Numbered from the stretch's first letter, positions 1-10,241 are shown. The stretch: DNA of 64,000 bases from Candidatus Merdivicinus intestinigallinarum (GCA_018713335.1 DVOW01000032.1:1-64000), one strand, 5' to 3'. Notes: generated by a model not told the origin, from the sequence alone. Translations and numbers: made by a program.

Positions 1-2
1 TT

Positions 3-686
3 CATCAAGCTATTGTAATTAACTCTTTAATTTGGGAACATGCTGCTTATGAATATATGAACATAATGAAAATTTCGTTAGAAGAATTTCCAATACAAAA
101 ATTTAATGACAAATCATTACCTCTTGTTATCCATGAAATAGGGCATATTATTGATAATGAAATTCAATATAAGATGTTTGGAACCATAAATACTAAAATA
201 ACATATGATCTTAGATATGAATATGATGAGTATGTAAAACAAATGGCGTTAAGCCTATGGGGGGAATATTACGCAGAAGCGTTTGCTTATCAAATTATTC
301 AAGCTCATGATGATATAACTCTAGATATGGAAAAAGAATTAATAAATTGCATTAATCATTACTCTTTAGGTACGAATAGCAATGCTCTTTGGGAACGAGT
401 TTACAGAATTCTATATTATTTTGTTATTAGGCTCGCTTTTATTCATCATTATAAAAAAAGACCTCAGACTTTCGATTATGCTACTTTTAAGCAAATAGAC
501 GTTGTCTCCGATTATACTCCCTTTTTGGCAAGGACAGAACTGGCGATAATAAATCTATACTCAGATTATCCCAAATGGGGGACGAGTGAACAATTAAATG
601 AGCTTTCGTTTATAATTAATGATTTTTTTACTTTCGAACGAGAAAGGCAACAGGAAAATAATAATTCTTTCAACAAAATAATGTGA
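3..686 (+). CDS. Zincin-like hypothetical protein (5' truncated by window edge)
   Basis: Frame stays open upstream of the listed ATG (57) to the window edge (HQAIVINSLIWEHAAYEYMNIMK...). HExxH motif (VIHEIGHIID) followed by GEYYAEAFAYQ. AT-rich relative to the rest of the window. Confidence 0.6.
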   Translation, partial: HQAIVINSLIWEHAAYEYMNIMKISLEEFPIQKFNDKSLPLVIHEIGHIIDNEIQYKMFGTINTKITYDLRYEYDEYVKQMALSLWGEYYAEAFAYQIIQAHDDITLDMEKELINCINHYSLGTNSNALWERVYRILYYFVIRLAFIHHYKKRPQTFDYATFKQIDVVSDYTPFLARTELAIINLYSDYPKWGTSEQLNELSFIINDFFTFERERQQENNNSFNKIM

Positions 687-790
687 GATGTCTTAACAGC
701 ATTCGAACCGATAAGTTGAATCTAGAGCTAAAAAACTCTTTATTATGCGTATTTTTTTCAATCTGATACCGCCAGTAATTTTGTACAGTA

Positions 791-862
791 AACACAACGG
801 CGAATCGCCGCAGATGGATACGCACTTACTTTAGTAAGTGCGTATTGTTTTTATTTCGCGGT
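791..862 (+). repeat. 72-nt hairpin-containing direct repeat, copy 1
   Basis: aacacaACGGCGAATCGCCGCAGA..ATACGCACTTAC-tttA-GTAAGTGCGTATtgTTTTTATTT. Same architecture as 1771-1842. Confidence 0.6.
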
Positions 863-984
863 GATATAAAGCCAGTATATTTAAGAAAGGACTGGTCTTT
901 GATGAAAAGTTTATCTTTGAGAGGTCATCTATTATAAGCTGGGCAAAATGATCCATTTTGCCCGGGCAGAAAGAGAGGATAAAA

Positions 985-1698
985 ATGGATCATCAAAAAC
1001 AGATCGACAGACTTCAGGAAAGCCAATTCCTGATCAGCATGACGCCCATTGACAGTATCCTGGAAATCGGTTTTTCTTCCGGAATGAACAGCTCGTCATC
1101 CGTGCTGGATCTATGCTGCGGATACGGCGAGATGCTGAAAATATGGCACGAGGCTTTTGGAATCCGGGGGACCGGGGTGGATATTTGCGGCGAGTTCATC
1201 GAACAGGGCAGCAAACGGCTGGCCGCGTCCGGGATCACCGATGTGACTCTAATCGAATCCGATATTTTCAAATGGCATACGGATGAGAAGTATGATTACG
1301 CCTGCCTTTCCGGCGAGGAGTTCGGCGGGCTGAAAAGCACCATTTCCCTGCTGGAGGGCTTTGTGAAGCCGGGCGGGAAGCTGATTATCGGAACCCGTTT
1401 TTCCAAAGTGGAAAATCCGCCCCAGGAGCTAATTGATTTTGAAGGCGAATTGCTGACGTTAAATGAAATCAATGCCGTCTTCCAATCAAAGGAATATTTT
1501 ATTACAGCAATGGCAAGCGATACGCATCAGGAATGGGAACGATACATTATGTGGAGCGCCAGGCGGCACTTGGCGGAGCTGAGAAAGAACCTGAACAATC
1601 CGTCCCAAATGGAATGGTGCAAAAAATGGTATGATATGTATTTCCGTCTGAGAAGGCCGCTGGAGGGCTATGGGACCTTTGTGATAGAAAAAATCTGA
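985..1698 (+). CDS. Class I SAM-dependent methyltransferase
   Basis: VLDLCCGYGEMLKIWHEAFGIRGTGVDIC (motif I, GxG-type). Start at 985 preceded by agagagg. Confidence 0.8.
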   Translation: MDHQKQIDRLQESQFLISMTPIDSILEIGFSSGMNSSSSVLDLCCGYGEMLKIWHEAFGIRGTGVDICGEFIEQGSKRLAASGITDVTLIESDIFKWHTDEKYDYACLSGEEFGGLKSTISLLEGFVKPGGKLIIGTRFSKVENPPQELIDFEGELLTLNEINAVFQSKEYFITAMASDTHQEWERYIMWSARRHLAELRKNLNNPSQMEWCKKWYDMYFRLRRPLEGYGTFVIEKI

Positions 1699-1770
1699 TC
1701 CAAAGGAACTGCGGCGCTCCCCCTCCGGGTCAGTTCCGCAGGACATTTGATGTGGGTTCGTCAGCTAAAA

Positions 1771-1842
1771 TACACCGGCAAACTGCCGCAGAGAAACGCA
1801 CGCACGTTTTTGTGGGTGCGTTTTATTTTTTCTCTTCGCCGC
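1771..1842 (+). repeat. 72-nt hairpin-containing direct repeat, copy 2
   Basis: tacaCCGGCAAACTGCCGCAGA..CGCACgcacgtttttgtgGGTGCGTTTTATTTTTT. Same layout as copy 1 at 791-862. Confidence 0.55.
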
Positions 1843-1992
1843 AGTATCGGTCATTCAGCACCAAATTTCGCGCTGAATCCGCAAAAAAACGGTCGAAGGT
1901 TATATTGACAGGATTTTATTTGTGTGGTAAAATTTGTTTGTTTCCGAACAATCCTGCATGTGCCTTGCAACCGGAGAGGGGGAAGGTTTTCG

Positions 1993-2418
1993 ATGGAAAA
2001 GGACTGTGGTCTGTGGATCAACGTCCTGTCGCACAAGCTAAAAAAACGGATGAACGCCAATATGCAAAGCCTGGGCCTCACTGGAGTGCAGGGCCGCGTC
2101 ATGCACTATATTCTTGTAAAGTGCGCCGACGGGCCGGTGTTCCAGCGTGATGTGGAAAACGCTTTCGATTTGAGCCGTTCCACAGCTACCGGCATTTTGC
2201 AGCTCATGGAAAAGAATGGTTTGATCCTGCGGGAGAACATGGCCAGCGACGCGCGTTTAAAAAGCCTGATCCCTACTGAAAAGGCGGCGCGTCTGGATGC
2301 ACAGATTGGCGAGTATCTTCAGCAGACCGAGCAGCGCCTCACCCAGGGGGTGCCGGAGGAACAGCTCCTGCTGTTTTTAGAAACCGCCGCGCGGATGTCC
2401 GCGAATCTGGATGAATAG
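1993..2418 (+). CDS. MarR family transcriptional regulator
   Basis: Winged-helix pattern (FQRDVENAFDLSRSTATGILQLMEKNGLILRE). Immediately upstream of two ABC exporters. Confidence 0.85.
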   Translation: MEKDCGLWINVLSHKLKKRMNANMQSLGLTGVQGRVMHYILVKCADGPVFQRDVENAFDLSRSTATGILQLMEKNGLILRENMASDARLKSLIPTEKAARLDAQIGEYLQQTEQRLTQGVPEEQLLLFLETAARMSANLDE

Positions 2419-2505
2419 CCAGCGCAAGCCCCATATCTTTTCCCAGTCGTTATGATGATGCCGGACGCACCGGCTGCGTCATATTTTTAAGGAGGAATGC
2501 CACAT

Positions 2506-4254
2506 ATGATAAAAACCCTTGCTCGCAGCATCCGCGAGTTCAAAAAACCAGCCATCCTAACGCCGATCCTCGTTACGGTGGAAGTCATTCTGGAATGTAT
2601 CATTCCGTTTATTATCGCCAACCTGGTGAACCAGATGCAGGCCGGCTGCGGAATGGACGTCATTGTCAATTACGGCGTCCAGCTGCTCATCATGGCCGTA
2701 CTGTCCCTGGTTTTCGGCGTAGCGGCCGGGAACACCTGCGCCACCGCGTCCACGGGCTTTGCCCGCAACCTGCGCAAGGACATGTTCTACCGCATCCAGG
2801 ATTATTCCTTTGAGAATATCGACAAATTCTCAGTATCCAGCCTGGTCACCCGTATGACCACCGACGTGGTAAACGTTCAGATGTCCTTCATGATGATCAT
2901 CCGCGTGGCCATCCGCGGCCCGCTGATGCTGATTTTCTCTTTCATTATGGGCTTTGCCATGGGCGGCCGTTTGGCCATGATCTTCTTGGTCACCATTCCG
3001 CTTCTGAGCGTGGGGCTCATCCTGGTCATCCGCAAGGCCACCCCCATTTTCCGCCGGGTATTCCGCAAGTATGACGCATTGAACGACTCCGTGCAGGAAA
3101 ACGTTCAGGCCATGCGGGTCGTGAAGAGCTATGTGCGGGAGGAATACGAGAAGAAGAAATTCGGCGCCGCCGCTGAGGATGTCTGCAGCGACTTCACCCG
3201 GGCTGAACGCATTATGGCCCTCAACAGCCCCCTGATGCAGATCTGCGTGTATGCAGGCATGGCCTTTGTGCTGTCCTTCGGCTCCTACGCGGTTATCACC
3301 AGCCAGGGCATGGAAGTAGCCGTGGGCCAGATGTCCGCCATCCTTACATACAGCTTCCAGATCCTCATGAGCCTCATGACTGTGTCCATGGTATTCGTCA
3401 TGATCACCATGTCCATGGAATCGGCCGAGCGTATCGTGGAGGTCCTTACGGAAAAGAGCAATTTGACCAGCCCCGAAAACGCGGTCACCGAAGTAAAGGA
3501 CGGCTCCATCGACTTCGAGGGCGTCAGCTTCAAATACTCCAAAAAGGCCGAGCGCATGGCTCTGGCGGATGTGGACCTGCACATTAAATCCGGCGAGATC
3601 ATCGGCGTTTTGGGCGGCACGGGTTCCTCCAAATCCACCCTGGTGCAGCTCATACCCCGCCTGTACGACGCCACTGAAGGCTGCGTCAAGGTAGGCGGCG
3701 TGGACGTCCGCAAGTACGACCTGGAAACTCTGCGCAACAACGTTGCCGTGGTGCTTCAGAAAAACGTGCTGTTTTCCGGCACCATCAAGGACAACCTGCG
3801 CTGGGGCAACCCCGACGCCACCGACGAGGAAATGCTGGAAGCCTGCAAGCTGGCCCAGGCCGACGAGTTCATCCAGCAGTTCCCCAACAAGTACGACACC
3901 TGGATCGAGCAGGGCGGCTCCAACGTTTCCGGCGGCCAGAAGCAGCGTTTGTGCATCGCCCGGGCGCTGATGAAAAAGCCCAAGGTCCTGATCCTAGACG
4001 ACTCCACCAGCGCTGTGGATACGCGCACCGACGCGCTGATCCGCCAGGGCTTCCGCGAATTTATCCCCGAAACGACCAAGATCATTATCGCCCAGCGTGT
4101 GGCCTCTGTGCAGGACGCTGACCGCATCATCGTCATGGACGGCGGCCGCATCTGCGCCATCGGCACCCATGAGGAGCTGCTGAAAACGAGCGAGATCTAT
4201 CGGGAAGTGTATACTACCCAGAATAAGGCAGGTGATCAAGATGGCGAAGAATAA
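2506..4254 (+). CDS. ABC transporter ATP-binding/permease protein
   Basis: Six-TM domain, Walker A GGTGSSKST, signature VSGGQKQR, Walker B VLILDD. RBS aaggagg. Confidence 0.93.
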   Translation: MIKTLARSIREFKKPAILTPILVTVEVILECIIPFIIANLVNQMQAGCGMDVIVNYGVQLLIMAVLSLVFGVAAGNTCATASTGFARNLRKDMFYRIQDYSFENIDKFSVSSLVTRMTTDVVNVQMSFMMIIRVAIRGPLMLIFSFIMGFAMGGRLAMIFLVTIPLLSVGLILVIRKATPIFRRVFRKYDALNDSVQENVQAMRVVKSYVREEYEKKKFGAAAEDVCSDFTRAERIMALNSPLMQICVYAGMAFVLSFGSYAVITSQGMEVAVGQMSAILTYSFQILMSLMTVSMVFVMITMSMESAERIVEVLTEKSNLTSPENAVTEVKDGSIDFEGVSFKYSKKAERMALADVDLHIKSGEIIGVLGGTGSSKSTLVQLIPRLYDATEGCVKVGGVDVRKYDLETLRNNVAVVLQKNVLFSGTIKDNLRWGNPDATDEEMLEACKLAQADEFIQQFPNKYDTWIEQGGSNVSGGQKQRLCIARALMKKPKVLILDDSTSAVDTRTDALIRQGFREFIPETTKIIIAQRVASVQDADRIIVMDGGRICAIGTHEELLKTSEIYREVYTTQNKAGDQDGEE

Positions 4255-6178
4255 GACCAATACCCCTTCTGCCCCCGCCACAACGGCCCGGGGCCAAAAG
4301 GCGCCCAAAGGCGTGCTGGGCCGGCTGCTGAAAACCTTGTTTGAGTTCTATCCGGTGCTGCTGCCTATTACCCTGGTATGTATCCTCATCAACGCCATTG
4401 TCAGCTCTGTCCCCGCGGTGTTTATGCAGAATATCATCGCCATTGTGGACGACACTTATAAATCCGGCGACTGGGCCGCTGTATCCGGCCAAATCTTAGG
4501 CCTGGTGGGAATCCTGATTGCCATGTATGTAATCAGCCTCATCGCTGGTTTCGCTTACACCCAGCTTATGGCCGTTATCACCCAAGGCTCCCTGAAAAAA
4601 ATGCGGGAGAAAATGTTCAACCACATGCAGGATCTTCCCATCCGGTATTTCGACACCCATGGGCACGGCGATATTATGAGCTACTACACCAACGACGTAG
4701 ACACCCTGCGCCAGATGATCAGCCAGAGCTTGCCCCAGACGCTGATTTCCGGCGTAACCCTGTTCACCGTGTTCTGCATCATGATGTATTACAGCGTGAT
4801 CCTGGGCCTGGTGGTGGTACTGGGCGTCGTCTGTATGGTGCTCTCAGCCCGTTATGTCACCAGCCATTCTTCCAAATACTTCCTGCGCCAGCAGGTCACT
4901 ATCGCAAAAGCCGAGGCGTTTATGGAAGAAATGATGACCGGCCAGAAGGTCATCAAGGTGTTCTGCCATGAAGAGGGGGCGAAAGCTGACTTTGACAAGG
5001 TAAACGAAGAGATTTTTTACAACGCCCGAAACGGCAACCGCTTCGCCAATATCCTGATGCCGCTGCTGGGGAATATCGGCAATGTCATGTATGTCGTGGT
5101 CGCCTTAGTAGGCGGCGCGTTAATGCTGACGGACATCCCCAATATCAGCATTGCCGGCATGGCTTTCAGCATCAGCATCGTGGTGCCCTTCTTAAACATG
5201 ACCAAACAGTTCGCCGGCGCCATCGGGCAGGTGTCCAACCAGGTCAACATGGTCATCATGGGCCTGGCCGGCGCACACCGCCTGTTCGCCCTGCTGGACG
5301 AGGAGCCGGAGGCCGACGAGGGTTATGTCACTCTGGTCAACGCCAAGGAGAACGCCGACGGCAGCCTGACGGAATGCAAAGAGCGCACCAACGTCTGGGC
5401 ATGGAAGCATCCCCATCACGACGGCTCCGTCACCTACACCCGCCTGGAAGGCGACGTGCGGTTCTTTGACGTGGACTTCGGCTACACGCCGGAAAAGACC
5501 GTGCTGCACAATGTGTCCCTGTACGCGAAGCCCGGCCAGAAGCTGGCTTTCGTTGGCTCCACCGGCGCGGGCAAAACCACCATTACGAACCTCATCAACC
5601 GCTTCTACGACATTGAGGACGGTAAGATCCGTTACGACGGCATCAATATCAACAAGATTAAGAAAGCGGACCTGCGCCACAGCTTAGGCATCATTTTGCA
5701 GGATACCAACCTCTTTACCGGCACCGTTATGGAAAACATCCGTTACGGCAACCTGGACGCCAGTGATGAAGAATGCATGGCTGCGGCAGAACTGGCCGGT
5801 GCGGACGACTTTATCCGCCGCCTGCCGGAAGGCTACAACACCATGCTGACCGGTAACGGCGCGAACCTCTCTCAGGGCCAGCGCCAGCTGCTGGCCATTG
5901 CCCGGGCGGCTGTGGCCGACCCGCCTGTTATGATTATGGACGAGGCCACATCCTCCATCGACACCCGCACCGAGGCTATTGTCCAGCGGGGCATGGACGC
6001 CCTGATGTATGGGCGCACCGTCTTTGTCATCGCCCACCGCCTTTCCACCGTCCAGAACTCCAACGCCATTATGGTGCTGGACCATGGCCGCATCATCGAA
6101 CGCGGCACCCACGAGGACCTGATAAAGCAGAAAGGCACCTACTATCAGCTGTACACCGGCGCGCTGGAACTGGATTGA
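4241..6178 (+). CDS. ABC transporter ATP-binding/permease protein (heterodimer partner)
   Basis: Walker A GSTGAGKTT, signature LSQGQRQ, Walker B VMIMDEATS. Overlaps the upstream ABC gene. Confidence 0.93.
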   Translation: MAKNKTNTPSAPATTARGQKAPKGVLGRLLKTLFEFYPVLLPITLVCILINAIVSSVPAVFMQNIIAIVDDTYKSGDWAAVSGQILGLVGILIAMYVISLIAGFAYTQLMAVITQGSLKKMREKMFNHMQDLPIRYFDTHGHGDIMSYYTNDVDTLRQMISQSLPQTLISGVTLFTVFCIMMYYSVILGLVVVLGVVCMVLSARYVTSHSSKYFLRQQVTIAKAEAFMEEMMTGQKVIKVFCHEEGAKADFDKVNEEIFYNARNGNRFANILMPLLGNIGNVMYVVVALVGGALMLTDIPNISIAGMAFSISIVVPFLNMTKQFAGAIGQVSNQVNMVIMGLAGAHRLFALLDEEPEADEGYVTLVNAKENADGSLTECKERTNVWAWKHPHHDGSVTYTRLEGDVRFFDVDFGYTPEKTVLHNVSLYAKPGQKLAFVGSTGAGKTTITNLINRFYDIEDGKIRYDGININKIKKADLRHSLGIILQDTNLFTGTVMENIRYGNLDASDEECMAAAELAGADDFIRRLPEGYNTMLTGNGANLSQGQRQLLAIARAAVADPPVMIMDEATSSIDTRTEAIVQRGMDALMYGRTVFVIAHRLSTVQNSNAIMVLDHGRIIERGTHEDLIKQKGTYYQLYTGALELD

Positions 6179-6211
6179 TCTGTCCCCGCCCGCAAATCCC
6201 AGACCAACTAA

Positions 6212-6237
6212 AAAACCCGGGCCGCGGCCCGGGTTTT
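6212..6237 (+). terminator. Rho-independent terminator
   Basis: Perfect palindrome AAAACCCGGGCCGCGGCCCGGGTTTT after the ABC operon. Confidence 0.85.
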
Positions 6238-6448
6238 GTGTTTGAGCAGAAAGAATGGATCAGCTATTTTTCCGCAAAAAGAAAGATCGAAAAATTTTCA
6301 TAAAAGTCCGTAAGAAATTCAATGGCGTACCAGCTGAAAGTGTGGTTTAATCAGAATAGCGGCCGCGTCTTGACTGGGTGCTGCAAAATGGCAGCCAAAT
6401 TTTGGCGGCAGTACGGCAGTTATGACCGGCATTAAGGAGGAAAACACT

Positions 6449-9127
6449 ATGGAAAAATTAAAACTCTACATCATTTCCCACACCCACTGGGACCGGGAAT
6501 GGTACCAGTCCTTTCAAAACTACCGCTACCGGCTGGTGCGGGTTATAGACGATCTGATCGAGGGCCTGGAAAAGGACCCGGAATACAAAGTGTTCCATAT
6601 GGACGGCCAGACCATCGTCCTGGAGGACTACCTGGAAATCCGGCCGGAAAACGCCGACCGGCTGGCGAAACTCATCCGGGACGGCCGGATCCTCATCGGG
6701 CCCTGGTACGTCATGCCCGATGAATTTTTGATCAGCGGCGAGTCCCTGGTGAAGAACCTGCGGATGGGCCACAAGATCTGCAAGGATTACGGTGTGTCTC
6801 CCATGAAAAATGGCTATGTCACCGATATTTTCGGCCACAACAGCCAGTTCCCCCAGATCTTGAACGGCTTTGACATCCATTCCGCTACCCTGTACCGGGG
6901 TATCGGGGACTACGAAAAGGACGCCTTCCGCTGGCGTTCCCCCGACGGCAGTGAAGTCATTGCCGCCAAGCTGGAAGCGGAGCGTTCCTACTCCAACTTC
7001 TACTTCGCTGTCCGCTGGCCCTATGAGGAAAGGGGCTTTGACCCGGAAGACGCCGTGAAACGGATGCAGGTCCTGGTGGACCGGGCCCGGAAGATGGCGG
7101 CCACCGACATGGTGCTGATGATGGACGGCGTGGACCACTGCGGCATGGAGCATCATCTGCCGGAAATGCTCCGGCTCTTTGCAGAAAAGATCCCGGACAT
7201 TGAAATCGTCCACACCAAGCTGGAGGACTATTTTGCCCGGATCAAAGAGGAAACCCTGGACGTTATCGAAGGTTCCCTGTACAATGTGGCCAAAGAGGGC
7301 CTCAACAATCAGGTGCTGAAAAACGTCCTGTCCTCCATGGTCCATGTGAAGCAGGCCAACGACCGCTGCGAAACCCAGCTGACCGCCGTCACCGAGCCTT
7401 TGAACGCCTACTGCGAAATGCTGGGGGATGATTTGAAAGCCTACCGGGAGGACGATTACTCCTTGTCCCCCCGCCGGACATACCTGGATAAAGCCTGGAA
7501 AACCCTGATCCAGAACCACCCCCACGACTCCATCTGCGGATGCTCCCTGTCCGACGTACACCGGGACAACATCTACCGCTACCGCCAGGCCCAGCAGATG
7601 GCGGAAATCGCCGCCCAGGACTGTATTAACGTCCTGACCCGCAACATCCGCTGCAATGGGGAACATCAGGAGGCCGTCCTCCTTTACAACCCCTCCCAGA
7701 AGCCGGTGAAGGGCGTTCATGTCTTTGAACTGCCGGTGGCGGCCCATCCCAACCCCAACCGCCGGTTCTACGACGCCAACAATAATCCCCTGGAAGTCCA
7801 GATCCTGGACCAGCGGGAGGAAACCTTCGCCAACGAGCGCCTTCGCCAGCTGATCCGGTTCGATCCCATGTCGGTGCTGAAAGTTGCCGCCCATGTGGAA
7901 ATTCCCGCCCTCGGCTATACGGTCATTTACTGCGACAACCTGCAAAGCGAATTCCATCCGGAGCGCAAAGCATACGGCCACGACGTCTATTATCCGCCTC
8001 TGCGGCTTTCCGGCAGCCAGATGGTTTCCCACGGCCGCCTGGACAACGGTGCGCTGGTTGTGGAACTGAACAGCCGGGGCCTTTTGGATGTGACGGTGAA
8101 ATCCACCGGCAAGACCTACCGGAACCTGCACCTTCTGGAGGACCGTTCCGACGCCGGAGAAGGCTGGAACTGGCGGCCGGTGCGGTATGATTCCGCGGTT
8201 TACGGGGACAACGCTTTAGAGCAGTTCCAGGTGACGGCGGACGGCCCCTTCTGCACCGTCTGGAAACTCACCTACAACGTAAAGCTCCCTCACGGCCTGG
8301 CGGCGGACGGCATGCACCGGGGCGAAGGGGAGAAATTCCAGCGGGTCACCACCTGGCTCACCATCCCCAAAGACAGCGTACAGCTCACTTTCCGCACTGT
8401 GGTGGAAAACGAAACGGAAAACCACCGGCTGCGGGTGCTGTTCCCCACGGAACTGAAAACCGACTGCTTCTACACCAGGACCCCCTTCGATATGACCAAA
8501 TGGCCGGTGGCCCATCCCGACAACCGGCACCATGCGGAACTGGAAACCAAGGTGCACCCCTCCCAGGGCGTGACCTGGATAACGGACGGCAAGGACAGCG
8601 CTGCTATGTACGCCAAGGGCCTTTACGAGGTGGAAGTGACGGACAACGAGGAGCGGGCCATGGCCCTGACCCTGTTCCGGGCGGCCCAGCATGAAACCGG
8701 CACCTGCCATCCCGAGGACATCAAAATGCTCCGGAAGATGGAATTTGAATATGCCCTGGATTTTGGCACGGCAGAACAGGCCGCCGCTTTGGCAGAGGGC
8801 GAAGCTTACCGGGCAGGCGTCCGCGGCTACCGCTTTGAGCAGAACCCCGCCGCCGGCCCTCTGGGCCCCACAGGCCAGATGCTGGAAATCAGCGGGGACC
8901 AGATCGTGTCCGCTATCTTTGAGGACAGCGGCCGGACTTATGTCCGCCTTTACGACGTCAGCGGCAAGGACGGCAAAAGCGTCCTCACCTTCCCCCGGAA
9001 GGTGAAAGGGGCCCAATATGTCAACCTGAACCTGGAGCCTCAGTCCGATGCTGCTTTTGACAAAAATTCTGTCACCCTTTCCTGCCCGGCCCACAAGATC
9101 GTCACCGTAGCGGTGGAACTGGAATAA
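6449..9127 (+). CDS. Alpha-mannosidase (GH38 family)
   Basis: N-terminus LYIISHTHWDREWYQSF (HxHWDREW), DIFGHNSQFPQI, HDSICGCSLSDVHRDN; about 890 aa. Confidence 0.93.
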   Translation: MEKLKLYIISHTHWDREWYQSFQNYRYRLVRVIDDLIEGLEKDPEYKVFHMDGQTIVLEDYLEIRPENADRLAKLIRDGRILIGPWYVMPDEFLISGESLVKNLRMGHKICKDYGVSPMKNGYVTDIFGHNSQFPQILNGFDIHSATLYRGIGDYEKDAFRWRSPDGSEVIAAKLEAERSYSNFYFAVRWPYEERGFDPEDAVKRMQVLVDRARKMAATDMVLMMDGVDHCGMEHHLPEMLRLFAEKIPDIEIVHTKLEDYFARIKEETLDVIEGSLYNVAKEGLNNQVLKNVLSSMVHVKQANDRCETQLTAVTEPLNAYCEMLGDDLKAYREDDYSLSPRRTYLDKAWKTLIQNHPHDSICGCSLSDVHRDNIYRYRQAQQMAEIAAQDCINVLTRNIRCNGEHQEAVLLYNPSQKPVKGVHVFELPVAAHPNPNRRFYDANNNPLEVQILDQREETFANERLRQLIRFDPMSVLKVAAHVEIPALGYTVIYCDNLQSEFHPERKAYGHDVYYPPLRLSGSQMVSHGRLDNGALVVELNSRGLLDVTVKSTGKTYRNLHLLEDRSDAGEGWNWRPVRYDSAVYGDNALEQFQVTADGPFCTVWKLTYNVKLPHGLAADGMHRGEGEKFQRVTTWLTIPKDSVQLTFRTVVENETENHRLRVLFPTELKTDCFYTRTPFDMTKWPVAHPDNRHHAELETKVHPSQGVTWITDGKDSAAMYAKGLYEVEVTDNEERAMALTLFRAAQHETGTCHPEDIKMLRKMEFEYALDFGTAEQAAALAEGEAYRAGVRGYRFEQNPAAGPLGPTGQMLEISGDQIVSAIFEDSGRTYVRLYDVSGKDGKSVLTFPRKVKGAQYVNLNLEPQSDAAFDKNSVTLSCPAHKIVTVAVELE

Positions 9128-9204
9128 GACGGGAATATCCCTGACGATTGCAAAGCGGGGTACCAGTTATCCCCCTGAAGATTTTGGCTGTGATCTTTCA
9201 TCGG

Positions 9205-9237
9205 TCCCCTCCATGCTTTTACAGAGCATGGAGGGGA
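9205..9237 (+). terminator. Rho-independent terminator
   Basis: TCCCCTCCATGC-ttttacaga-GCATGGAGGGGA followed by a T run. Confidence 0.85.
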
Positions 9238-9277
9238 TTTTTTGCCGGGAGATACCGCATATTCCCGCAATTAATAT

Positions 9278-9324
9278 TTCTCAAATAATTTACAAGCACT
9301 TCCCAAACAATCAGCCTCTATAAT
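9278..9324 (+). promoter_or_regulatory. Promoter P1 with three tandem 11-bp boxes
   Basis: TTCTCAAATAA-TTTACAAGCAC-TTCCCAAACAA, then 8 nt, then TATAAT (9319-9324). Confidence 0.65.
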
Positions 9325-9357
9325 AAAGCCATCATCACAGGGACGAGGTGAAAACGG

Positions 9358-10062
9358 ATGGACGCAAGGACCGCAGGAAATTGGGAACGGGCCGTTCCAC
9401 TGAAAAAGAGGACGGGATCGGGGTGCCCGAAGATTTCATACGCTAGTCTCTTCTGGCTGTTTCTGTTTGGCAGTGTGGCGGGCTTTGTCCTGGAGGGGCT
9501 TTGGTGCATTTTGAAAAAGGGCTATTGGGAGAGCCATCCCGCCACTGTCTGGGGCCCCTTCTGCATCATCTACGGTATCGGCGCGGTGGCGGTCTACCTT
9601 CTGTCGATTCCTTTGAAAGGCAGGGGCCTGCCGGTCCAGTTCCTGGCCTTTTCGGCCGCAGGCGCCGCGGTGGAGTATTTGGCAAGCCTTTTCCAGGAGC
9701 TCTGCTTCGGCTCGGTGTCCTGGAACTACAGCAAGCATTTTTTGAACCTGGGCGGATGGGTCAGCCTGAAGATGTCGCTGATGTGGGGCGTTTTGGGGAT
9801 CGCCTTTGTGTGGCTCGTTTTTCCGCTGCTCACCCGGCTGTTCGCCAAAATGCAGGGGAAGGGCTGGCGGATCGCCAGCGTTGTCCTCACGGTTTTTATG
9901 GCGGTCGATCTGGCGGTGACTGCCGCCGCTGTGGCCAGGTGGCGGGATCGGATCACGGACGGCATACCGTCTGACAGCAAGGTTGTCCAGTTTTTGGATA
10001 CCGCTTATGATGACGAAACCATGGCCCGGCTGTTCCCTAACATGAAATTTTGCCAGGAGTGA
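9358..10062 (+). CDS. Putative ABC_trans_CmpB-type membrane protein (putative ABC transporter permease)
   Basis: LFWLFLFGSVAGFVLEGLWCILKKGYWESHPATVWGPFCIIYGIGAVAVYLL resembles the CmpB-type family; multiple TM segments. Confidence 0.65.
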   Translation: MDARTAGNWERAVPLKKRTGSGCPKISYASLFWLFLFGSVAGFVLEGLWCILKKGYWESHPATVWGPFCIIYGIGAVAVYLLSIPLKGRGLPVQFLAFSAAGAAVEYLASLFQELCFGSVSWNYSKHFLNLGGWVSLKMSLMWGVLGIAFVWLVFPLLTRLFAKMQGKGWRIASVVLTVFMAVDLAVTAAAVARWRDRITDGIPSDSKVVQFLDTAYDDETMARLFPNMKFCQE

Positions 10063-10163
10063 CGGCGCGTCCCTGTAAGGGGCGTGATGGGATGTTTGGT
10101 AGCCCTGAGTCAAAACGCAAATAACGCCGCGGCAAAACAGCGGCATCGAAGGAGGTCCATGAT

Positions 10164-10241
10164 ATGAAAAACGTTTGGTTACCGGCAGCGGGAGCTGCTG
10201 TGCTGGCTGGGATCGCGGCGATCATTACCGCAGTGGTCTGA
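10164..10241 (+). CDS. 25-aa single-TM peptide
   Basis: RBS ggagg at 10151; atgaaaaacgtttgg..gtggtctga = MKNVWLPAAGAAVLAGIAAIITAVV. Absent from the ORF track because of length. Confidence 0.45.
   Translation: MKNVWLPAAGAAVLAGIAAIITAVV

Noticed and set aside
6458-8131. 557-aa antisense ORF inside the GH38 mannosidase gene
   Set aside because: Mirror of high-GC3 sense codons; no RBS or recognisable domain.
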